A stretch of DNA of 29,944 bases from CAZMCC01 sp964564695. GTDB taxonomy: Bacteria; Planctomycetota; Phycisphaerae; Phycisphaerales; UBA1924. Shown here piece by piece: positions 15,940 to 22,598 of the stretch. The position numbers and the translations under genes were made by a program. The number at the start of each line of letters is the position of its first letter. Position 1 is the first letter of the stretch. A model generated the notes under the pieces. That model was not told the origin of the DNA. It saw only the letters and a list, made by a program, of their open reading frames with translations, and did not search any database. The stretch lies in NCBI GenBank assembly GCA_964564695.1, contig CAZMCC010000044.1, positions 1-29,944 on the forward strand, written 5' to 3'.

Positions 15940-15980
15940 CCGTCACCCTCTCACCGTCTCACCCACTCACCGTCTCATCC
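15940..15980 (-). repeat. Octamer array, right arm of the S23 element
   Basis: Five degenerate 8-bp units of the type GTCTCACC on the plus strand (GGTGAGAC on the minus strand), inverted relative to the array at 15311-15373. It ends 7 bp from the ALDH stop codon. It is more diverged than the left arm. Confidence 0.8.
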
Positions 15981-15987
15981 GACACCT

Positions 15988-17496
15988 TCAAACCCTGACG
16001 CACACGTTCCGCGGCTCGGTGAAGAACCGCAGGGCTTCGAGGCCGCCTTCGCGACCGACGCCGGACTGCTTCACGCCGCCGAAAGGGGTGCGCAGGTCGC
16101 GGACAAGCCAGCAGTTGACCCAGACGACGCCGGCGTCGACGCTGGCGGCGACGCGGTGGGCCTTGCCGACGTCACGGGTGAAGATGGTCGCGGCCAGGCC
16201 GTAGTCGCTGGCGTTCGCGCGGGCGACGGCCCCGGCCTCATCGTCAAACGGGCTGACGCTGACGACGGGGCCGAAGATCTCCTCGCGCTCGACGCGGCAG
16301 TCCGCGGCCAGCCCGGTGATGACGGTGGGCTGGTAGAAGAAACCGTTGCTGACGCGCGCGGGGAGGGACTGGGGGGGAACCGGGGCGCCGCCGCACTCGA
16401 TCCGGCCGCCCATCGTGCGGGCGGCGTCGACGAGCCCGGCGACCTTGTCGCGGTGCGCGGCGGAGACGAGGGCGCCCTGCTGCGTGGCGGCTTCGAGCGG
16501 GTCGCCGATCGCGAGCTTCTTCGCCCGCTCGACGATCGCGGCGAGGACGCGGTCGTAGACGCTGCTTTCGACGAGGAGCCGCGAGCCGCAGAGGCAGATC
16601 TGGCCTTGATTGGTAAACGCGGCCCGCGTGGCGGTCTCGATCGCGCCGGCAGGGCCGTCGAGATCCGCGTCGGCGAAGATGATGAACGGGTTCTTGCCGC
16701 CGAGCTCGAGGCTGACGCGCTTGAGCTTCTCGCCGCAGGTCTTGCCGATCCAGCGCCCGACGCCGGTGGAGCCGGTGAATGTCACGGCCGGGATGCCCGG
16801 GTGCTCGACGATGGCCCCCCCACAACCACCAGCGCCCCCCACTCCTCCCGTCGCGGCTCCCGTGCCCTGGACGATGTTGAGCACGCCGTCGGGCATGCCG
16901 GCCTGCTTGGCGAGGTCGCCGAGCATGGCGGCGGTCGTGGGTGTGAGCTCGCTGGGCTTGGCGACGACGGTGTTGCCCGTCGCGAGCGCGGGGGCGATCT
17001 TCCATGTGAACAGGTAGAGCGGGAGATTCCACGGCGAGATGCACCCGGCGACGCCGCGCGGGCGGCGCAGCGTGTAGTTGATCGCCGGGATGCCGCCGGG
17101 GATGCCGCCGCCGTCGGCTTCGTGGAGATCGCCGGGGGCGTGCAGGATGGCGGTGGCGAAGTAGCGGAAGTTGGTCGCGGACCGCGGGATGTCCATGTTG
17201 CGGCAGAGCGAGATCGGCTTGCCGCTGTCGACACTCTCAACCTTGGCGAGCGGTTCGAGGTTCGCGTCGATGAGGTCGGCGAGCTTCAGCAGGATGCCGG
17301 AGCGTTCGGTGACGGGGCGACGGCTCCAGGCGTCGAACGCGCCCTGAGCGGCGCGCACGGCCGCGTCGACGTCACGGACGTCCGAGTTCGCCACAGCGCC
17401 GACGCGCGCACCCACCGCCGGGTCGACCTTGTCGATGAATGCTCCACCGAGGGGCTCTACGAAGCGTCCGTTGATCCAGTTCAGCACACGGTCCAT
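15988..17496 (-). CDS. Aldehyde dehydrogenase, ALDH8A1-like (2-aminomuconic semialdehyde dehydrogenase)
   Basis: A 502-residue NAD-dependent dehydrogenase. The catalytic cysteine is in NQGQICLCGSR, the general-base glutamate in LELGGKNP, and the oxyanion asparagine in SPWNLPLY. Subgroup features such as CRNMDIPRSATNFRYFA and VWVNCWLVRDLRTPFGG closely follow ALDH8A1 and bacterial 2-aminomuconic / 2-hydroxymuconic semialdehyde dehydrogenases. That fits the adjacent kynurenine genes and the RidA deaminase. A glycine-rich insertion (TGGVGGAGGCGG) between GTG and the VEHPGIPAVTF segment comes from C-tracts at 16815-16849. ATG at 17496 gives the WINGRFVEP start. Upstream readings cross a repeat. 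It is divergent from the signal-peptidase-like gene. Confidence 0.9.
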   Translation of the reverse strand: MDRVLNWINGRFVEPLGGAFIDKVDPAVGARVGAVANSDVRDVDAAVRAAQGAFDAWSRRPVTERSGILLKLADLIDANLEPLAKVESVDSGKPISLCRNMDIPRSATNFRYFATAILHAPGDLHEADGGGIPGGIPAINYTLRRPRGVAGCISPWNLPLYLFTWKIAPALATGNTVVAKPSELTPTTAAMLGDLAKQAGMPDGVLNIVQGTGAATGGVGGAGGCGGAIVEHPGIPAVTFTGSTGVGRWIGKTCGEKLKRVSLELGGKNPFIIFADADLDGPAGAIETATRAAFTNQGQICLCGSRLLVESSVYDRVLAAIVERAKKLAIGDPLEAATQQGALVSAAHRDKVAGLVDAARTMGGRIECGGAPVPPQSLPARVSNGFFYQPTVITGLAADCRVEREEIFGPVVSVSPFDDEAGAVARANASDYGLAATIFTRDVGKAHRVAASVDAGVVWVNCWLVRDLRTPFGGVKQSGVGREGGLEALRFFTEPRNVCVRV

Positions 17497-17506
17497 GGGG
17501 GAGTCT

Positions 17507-17610
17507 AAATGGCAAAGGGCAAATGGCAAATGAGCAAATAGAGACAGAAGACCGGCGTCTGCTCTGATTTGCCCTTTGCCCATTTGCCCATTTGCCATTT
17601 GCTAATTGCC
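17507..17610. repeat. Heptad-array hairpin element, copy 2
   Basis: Left arm 17507-17539 has four GGCAAAT-type units. Right arm 17567-17610 has six ATTTGCC-type units. The 27-nt centre contains its own short hairpin (AGAAGAC/GTCTGCTCT). It fills most of the space between two divergent genes, starting 11 bp from the ALDH start codon. Confidence 0.88.
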
Positions 17611-17655
17611 GTCCCGCCTCGCAACGCGGCGTGCACGGTCCGATACACGATCGGT

Positions 17656-18504
17656 ATGAACGACATCATCCCGTTTGCCGGCGTTGTCCTTCTGGCTCTG
17701 GTCGTCACTGTTCTGGCGTGGGTGGTCGGGCTCGCGCTCGCGGGGCGCCTGTGGCGTGTGGACGCCGAGCACCGGCGTCGGCTGACGCGGGCGGGCGTGC
17801 CGATTTCGCTGGCGCTGCTCGGGCTAGCGATCGCGTCCTACACCGCGATGCCGTGGGTGCTGCTGATGGTCATCACTCTTGCGGTGCTCGTGAACGCGGT
17901 GCTGACGATCCGGCGCCGTGCGGAGTCCGGGGTCCCTCGGGCGGCGGGCGTGTTCGTGAGCGCAGGCGTGATCGCGGCGGCGGTGAGCGTCCCGTTCGGA
18001 CTCGCGACGCGGGCGGTCGCGGTCGAGGCGAACGTGGCGTCGTCGTCGTGCATGGCGCCGGCGCTGGCTCCGAACGACCACTTCGTCGTCGACAAGTTCG
18101 CGTCGGTGCAGCGGTGGGACATCGTGACGTATCGGCCCGCGAAGGCGTCGCGCGAGACGTGGATGTCGCGTGTCGTGGCGCTGCCGGGTGAGACGGTCGA
18201 GATTGACGCGGGCGGGCGGTTGCTCATCAACGGCACGCCCGCGGCGCTGCCGAGCGAGCTCGCCGCCCAGCGGTACTCGTTCGAGCCGAACTGCGGCGTG
18301 CCGTGCGTCGGCGGGCCGGGGGCGCCGGTGACGCTCGGGGCGGGCGAGTACTTCGTGCTCGGCGACAACTCCGCGGGCTCGTACGACTCGCGGTACCGGC
18401 CCTCGGTTGAGGGGCGCCAGCGCGGGGCGATCCCGCGCGGGAGCATCATCGGGGTGGCCCGGGCGGTGTATGCGCCGGTGGAGCGGGCAAGGTGGGTGCG
18501 GTAG
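17656..18504 (+). CDS. Signal peptidase I-like (S26) membrane protein with altered active site
   Basis: A 282-residue protein with three N-terminal hydrophobic segments (about residues 5-30, 47-84 and 97-118), then an S26-type domain. Box B reads SSSCMAPALAPND, so the residue just before Met is Cys132 instead of the nucleophilic Ser. Box D reads MSRVVALPGE, with Ser171 where the catalytic Lys is expected. Box E (LGDNSAGSYDSR) is intact. Canonical enzymes cleave signal peptides at the outer face of the inner membrane using a Ser/Lys dyad. This one may be inactive, a Cys variant, or use another base. The ATG at 17656 is chosen because upstream readings lie inside the heptad element. Confidence 0.8.
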   Translation: MNDIIPFAGVVLLALVVTVLAWVVGLALAGRLWRVDAEHRRRLTRAGVPISLALLGLAIASYTAMPWVLLMVITLAVLVNAVLTIRRRAESGVPRAAGVFVSAGVIAAAVSVPFGLATRAVAVEANVASSSCMAPALAPNDHFVVDKFASVQRWDIVTYRPAKASRETWMSRVVALPGETVEIDAGGRLLINGTPAALPSELAAQRYSFEPNCGVPCVGGPGAPVTLGAGEYFVLGDNSAGSYDSRYRPSVEGRQRGAIPRGSIIGVARAVYAPVERARWVR

Positions 18505-18508
18505 CGAA

Positions 18509-18612
18509 GAGCAAATGAGCAAAGGGCAAATAGGCAAAGGGCAAATTCGAACCAGGTGCTTCTGGTCTTGATTTGCCCTTTGCCCTTTGCCCATTTGCCC
18601 CTTTGCCATTTG
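18509..18612. repeat. Heptad-array hairpin element, copy 3
   Basis: Left arm 18509-18546 has five units (GAGCAAAT to GGGCAAAT). Right arm 18571-18612 has six ATTTGCC/CTTTGCC units. The 24-nt centre forms a small hairpin (ACCAG/CTGGT). It begins 4 nt after a stop codon, as copy 1 begins 1 nt after one. The last base of each centre plus the first heptad reads TGATTTGCC in all three copies. Confidence 0.88.
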
Positions 18613-18661
18613 GCGCAGCCCCCCCCACTACACTCCGGCTCAACTTCCAGGAGCCGTGCCC

Positions 18662-20194
18662 GTGTCGACCTCGAAAACCGCCCCCGCCCCCTCCCATTAC
18701 ACCCAACTCCGCTCCCTCTTCCGAGAAGCCGGCACGCTCAGCTCGGTCGGCTCGCTCCTGGGCTGGGACCAGGAGACGTACATGCCGCACGCGGCGGCCG
18801 CGCACCGGGCGGATCAGCAGGCGCTCATCTCGGGCCTGCACCACGACAGTTTGACGAGCCCGAAGATCGGTGAGCTGCTCGCCAAGTGTGAAGCCGACGC
18901 GGGGCTCAAGTCCGACGCGATGACGGCCGCCAATCTCCTCGAGATGCGGCGCGACTACGACCTGGCGACCAAGATCCCGACCGACCTGGTCGCGGAGCTC
19001 GCCCGCACCGGCTCGCTCGCGCAGGAGGCGTGGAAGGAAGCCCGCCAGAACAACGATTTTCCGAAGTTCGCGCCGTGGCTCGAGAAGATGATCGCGCTGA
19101 CCCGCAAGAAGGCCGAGCACCTCAAGACCGGTTCGCAGGACCTGTACGACGCGCTGCTCGACCAGTACGAGCCCGGCATGACCGGGGGACAGGTCGCGGC
19201 CGTGTTCGATCCGCTGCGGACTCGACTGGCTTCGTTCATCGGCGACGTCGCCAAGCGCGGGCGCGAGCCCGACACGGCGATGCTGAACGCCAAGGTCCCC
19301 ACCGAGAAGCAGCACGCCTTCGGCACGCGCGTGCTCGTGGCGATGGGCTTTGACCTCAAGGCCGGGCGCCTCGACGTCACCACGCACCCGTTCTGCTCGG
19401 GCATGGCCCCGGGCGACACGCGCCTCACGACGCGGTATCGAGACGAGAAATTCACCGACGCGCTCTACGGCACCATGCACGAGGCCGGGCACGGGCTCTA
19501 CGAGCAGGGCCTGCCCAAGGCCGAGCACTTCGGCGAGCCCCTCGCCGACGCCATCAGCCTCGGGATCCACGAATCGCAGTCGCGCATGTGGGAGAACTTC
19601 GTGGGGCGGTCGCGCGAGTTCTGGGTGTGGGCGCTGCCGGTGGCGCAGCAGGCGTTTGCGCCCGCTCTCGATGGCGTGACGGTGGACTCGATGTACAGGG
19701 CCGTGAACACGTGCCGCCCGAGCTTCATCCGCGTGGAGGCGGACGAGTCCACGTACAACCTGCATGTGATGCTGCGGTTCGAGATCGAGCGGGCCCTGGT
19801 GAACGGGAAGCTGGCGGTGAACGACGTGCCGCGGACGTGGAACGCGAAGGTGAAGGAGTACCTGGGGCTCGACGTGCCGGACGACCGGCGCGGGTGCCTG
19901 CAGGATGTGCACTGGTCGTTCGGGCTGGTGGGCTACTTCCCGACGTACACGATGGGGAACCTGTACGCGGCCCAGTTCTGGGAGAAGATCCTGCAGGACA
20001 TCCCCGGGCTTAAGGCCCAGATGTCGCAGGGGAACTTCGCCGACCTCAAGAAGTGGCTGAACACGAACATCCACACGCAGGGCAAGCGGTATCGGGCGGC
20101 GGACCTGTGCCAGAAGATCACCGGCAAGCCGCTGAGCGCGGACCCGTTCATGCGGCATCTTGAGGGGAAGATTCGGCCGATTTACGGGATCTGA
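18662..20194 (+). CDS. M32 family carboxypeptidase (Taq type)
   Basis: A 510-residue cytoplasmic zinc metallocarboxypeptidase that removes C-terminal amino acids with broad specificity. The zinc site HEAGH starts at His273 and the third-ligand region HESQSRMWEN follows, both diagnostic of M32. The length matches the usual ~500 residues. A GTG start at 18662 is chosen because AGGAG lies 8 nt upstream and the protein then begins just before the HYTQLRSLFREAG helix. Readings from 18587 cross the heptad element. A C8-AC tract lies at 18619-18628 in its leader. Confidence 0.9.
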   Translation: MSTSKTAPAPSHYTQLRSLFREAGTLSSVGSLLGWDQETYMPHAAAAHRADQQALISGLHHDSLTSPKIGELLAKCEADAGLKSDAMTAANLLEMRRDYDLATKIPTDLVAELARTGSLAQEAWKEARQNNDFPKFAPWLEKMIALTRKKAEHLKTGSQDLYDALLDQYEPGMTGGQVAAVFDPLRTRLASFIGDVAKRGREPDTAMLNAKVPTEKQHAFGTRVLVAMGFDLKAGRLDVTTHPFCSGMAPGDTRLTTRYRDEKFTDALYGTMHEAGHGLYEQGLPKAEHFGEPLADAISLGIHESQSRMWENFVGRSREFWVWALPVAQQAFAPALDGVTVDSMYRAVNTCRPSFIRVEADESTYNLHVMLRFEIERALVNGKLAVNDVPRTWNAKVKEYLGLDVPDDRRGCLQDVHWSFGLVGYFPTYTMGNLYAAQFWEKILQDIPGLKAQMSQGNFADLKKWLNTNIHTQGKRYRAADLCQKITGKPLSADPFMRHLEGKIRPIYGI

Positions 20195-20216
20195 GCGATC
20201 GTGACGCACCCGCGCA

Positions 20217-20315
20217 GGGTGCCACTACCGACGGCTCTGCGTCGGTAGTGCTGCCTTGTCGTTGTGGCCGGCTCGCGATCGCACTACCGGCCCAGGGCGG
20301 CCGGTAGTGGCACCC
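20217..20315 (+). repeat. CACTACCG double-hairpin repeat, copy 1
   Basis: A quasi-palindrome starting GGGTGCCACTACCG and ending CGGTAGTGGCACCC. Hairpin 1 has a 10-bp stem CACTACCGAC/GTCGGTAGTG (20223-20250, 8-nt loop). Hairpin 2 has an 11-bp stem CACTACCGGCC/GGCCGGTAGTG (20282-20309). The outer GGGTGCC/GGCACCC ends also pair. It lies between convergent genes and may serve as a bidirectional terminator, although no U-run is present. Confidence 0.9.
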
Positions 20316-20330
20316 ATCGCAGTTCTCGAT

Positions 20331-21509
20331 TCACCAGAGCATCACCGCCGTCTCGCCGATGCGGTTCGCGTAGTACAGGCGAACGCGGAGCGTGTACTTG
20401 CGGCCCGCAAGCAGGCGGATGTTGATGTGGGCGTTGCGGTCGGTGCCGCTGTCGTCGTCGGCGGCGATGCGGACCGGCTGGCCGTTGACGTCTTCAAACA
20501 GCACGGCCACCGTGTCCGACTCGCCGAAGGTCTGGATATCGTACATCCGCGACGTCGTCGGGTGAATCAGGAAGTTCACCTGCTGGCCCGCGGCGATGGC
20601 GAACGCCTTCGACTCGAACGGCTTGAGCGTGGGGATCCCCGCGTCGGGGTTCGCCGGGTAGAACATCTTGACCCACTCGCGGTCGCGCCCCGAAATGCCG
20701 CCCGCGGGGCGGATGCCACTCGTGTTGAACTGCGGCGGGCGCAGGATGAGCCCCGGCTCGAACGGATAGTGCATGATCGAGTCGGGGTCCCAGTTGGAGC
20801 CCTGCACGGTGTAGGCCGGGATCTTGCGGATGATGTTGTGGAACGTCGTCGCCCGATCCCAGGAGTTCGGCGGCTGCGCGAGGGCCGCGTACACGGCCTC
20901 CTCGTCCCACTCGATCCCGGTGTTGGGGTTCTGGTGCTCGTGCGGGAAGCCGAGGGTGTGCCCGATCTCGTGCACGGCGGTGTCGATCTCGCTGGGGCTC
21001 GAGGTGAGATCCCAGCCGAAGTTCATGGTCCGCTCGTCGCGTCCCTGCTCGAGGACGTCGCGCCCGATGTAGGACCACGCGCCGTCGTCGGGCTGGAAGC
21101 CGATGCGGACGTCGGCGTTGTCGCGGGCCATAACCTCCTCGAAGCGGATGCCGATGCCGACGTCCATCCACGACTGGAAGCCGCTCCGGACGACCTGCTG
21201 CTGGGCGGAGGGGCCTTTCCAGGTGCGGAACTCGGTGGACCCGTCGGTGAAGCGGACGGTCTCGCCGTCGCTGTCGCGGTCGAAAAAGTAGTAGCGGAGG
21301 ACGGTGCCGTTGACCCACTTGTTCGCGTTGGTGCGGATGAGCTTGGCGCGGTTGGGGCTGACGCCCTCGAGCGGGCGCTGCGGGGGCTCCTCGCGCATCG
21401 TGCAGAACTTCATCGTGCGCCGCGCGATCGGAGTAGCGCCGGGCGGCGCTGTCGCGCTGGGGTCGACGCGGACCGGTGCGTATCCGGTGGTTGAACGTGT
21501 GGTGGCCAT
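20331..21509 (-). CDS. Astacin-type (M12A) zinc metalloprotease
   Basis: A 392-residue metzincin endopeptidase. The zinc motif HEIGHTLGFPHEH begins at His180 (HExxHxxGxxH plus the astacin-specific Glu). The Met-turn is SIMHYPF. The substrate-binding region includes RIGFQPDDGAWSYIGRD, typical of astacins. The C-terminal ~80 residues (from KPFESKAFAIAAGQQVNF) look like a small beta-sandwich of the bacterial pre-peptidase C-terminal type. No signal peptide is evident at the N-terminus, which is unusual for a family that is normally secreted. ATG at 21509 is chosen because GGAG lies 8 nt upstream. It is flanked on both sides by copies of the CACTACCG repeat. Confidence 0.88.
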   Translation of the reverse strand: MATTRSTTGYAPVRVDPSATAPPGATPIARRTMKFCTMREEPPQRPLEGVSPNRAKLIRTNANKWVNGTVLRYYFFDRDSDGETVRFTDGSTEFRTWKGPSAQQQVVRSGFQSWMDVGIGIRFEEVMARDNADVRIGFQPDDGAWSYIGRDVLEQGRDERTMNFGWDLTSSPSEIDTAVHEIGHTLGFPHEHQNPNTGIEWDEEAVYAALAQPPNSWDRATTFHNIIRKIPAYTVQGSNWDPDSIMHYPFEPGLILRPPQFNTSGIRPAGGISGRDREWVKMFYPANPDAGIPTLKPFESKAFAIAAGQQVNFLIHPTTSRMYDIQTFGESDTVAVLFEDVNGQPVRIAADDDSGTDRNAHINIRLLAGRKYTLRVRLYYANRIGETAVMLW

Positions 21510-21681
21510 CGTCGGAGCTCCATGAGAAGGCGCTCGGACGATGGGCCAACGCGGCCACGCTCCGTCCGAGCAGCGTTCGGCGGGGCGGCCGGTCATGGGT
21601 CGCAACCGTTACGAGGGATGTTGTACCACGGGCGGGGGGCGGCGTCGAGACCCTGATGAGGGGGTGACGAGCGTTGGGGTC

Positions 21682-21773
21682 GGGTGCCACTACCGACGGC
21701 TTTGCGTCGGTAGTGCCAAGTGTGCGGTCGCGCTGAGAGCACTACCGGCTCAAAGCAGCCGGTAGTGGCACCC
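21682..21773 (+). repeat. CACTACCG double-hairpin repeat, copy 2
   Basis: Same orientation as copy 1. Hairpin 1 has the loop GGCTTTGC within CACTACCGAC/GTCGGTAGTG. Hairpin 2 is CACTACCGGCT / AGCCGGTAGTG. It ends 4 bp before the SDR stop codon on the minus strand. Confidence 0.9.
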
Positions 21774-21776
21774 GGA

Positions 21777-22574
21777 CTACAGCGTCCCCAACCTTCCCCC
21801 ATCCACCGGCAGATTCACGCCGTTGACGTACGCCGCCGCCGGCGTGCACAGGAACGCGACGGCGGCCGCGATCTCTTCGGGACGCCCGAGGCGCCCCGCC
21901 GGGATCAGCTTGATGGTGTCGTCGCGGACGGCCGCCTCGCTCTGGCCGCTCTTCTTCGAGCGGGCCGAGAAGAGGTCGGCGAGGCGCTCGGTGTCGGTGT
22001 ACCCGGGCAGGATGTTGTTCACCGTGATCCCGAACGGGCCGAGCTCCTGCGACAGGGTCTTGGCCCAGTTCGCCGCCCCCGCGCGCACGGCGTTCGACAG
22101 ACCCAGGTTCGGGATCGGCTGCTTCACGCTCGTCGAGCCGATCGTGACGATCCGCCCGTACTTCGCGGCCTTCATGCCCGGCACAAGGGCCCGCACGAAC
22201 TCGTGCGGCGTCAGCAGGAGCGAGTTCACGGCCGTCTGGAACTGCTCGAGCGTCGCGTCGAGCATCGCCCCCGAGGGCGGGCCGCCGGTGTTCGCGATGA
22301 GGATGTGCCACGTCCCCTCGGCCGCCGCCTTAGCTCTCACTACGTCCCCCGCCGCCTTCGGGTCCCCCAGGTCCGCCACGAGGTAGTCGTGCGCCGCTTG
22401 GCCGACCCCCCCCACCCGGGGCAGGTCCGCCAGCGCTCCGCGCAGCTTCTCCTCGTTGCGAGCGACGAGCGTCACCGACGCGCCGAGCCCGGCGAGCTCC
22501 ATCGCGCACGCCTTGCCGATTCCCGAGGTCGACCCGCACACCATCGCCCGATACACGCCAAGGCTCAAATTCAT
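21777..22574 (-). CDS. SDR family oxidoreductase lacking the YxxxK motif
   Basis: A 265-residue Rossmann-fold protein. The cofactor motif appears as GSTSGIG near residues 14-20. ANTGGPPSG replaces the usual NAG region and the C-terminal GGRLGTL is typical of the fold. At the catalytic position it reads IGSTSVKQPIPNLGLSN, so the usual Tyr-x-x-x-Lys is absent. A known SDR subgroup with NTGGPP and LSN shares this feature. The reaction is unknown. RVGGVG near residue 53 comes from the C8-ACC tract at 22406-22417. Its ATG is only 24 bp from the divergent Fe-S gene. Confidence 0.85.
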   Translation of the reverse strand: MNLSLGVYRAMVCGSTSGIGKACAMELAGLGASVTLVARNEEKLRGALADLPRVGGVGQAAHDYLVADLGDPKAAGDVVRAKAAAEGTWHILIANTGGPPSGAMLDATLEQFQTAVNSLLLTPHEFVRALVPGMKAAKYGRIVTIGSTSVKQPIPNLGLSNAVRAGAANWAKTLSQELGPFGITVNNILPGYTDTERLADLFSARSKKSGQSEAAVRDDTIKLIPAGRLGRPEEIAAAVAFLCTPAAAYVNGVNLPVDGGRLGTL

Positions 22575-22598
22575 GCCCGAGCGTATGGTGTAGCACCG

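Noticed and set aside
15311..15980. CRISPR array
   Set aside because: The unit is 8 bp with no spacers, and no cas gene is present.
21720..22598. N-terminal extension of the Fe-S/TPR frame to 21720
   Set aside because: It would run antisense through the whole SDR gene and a repeat.
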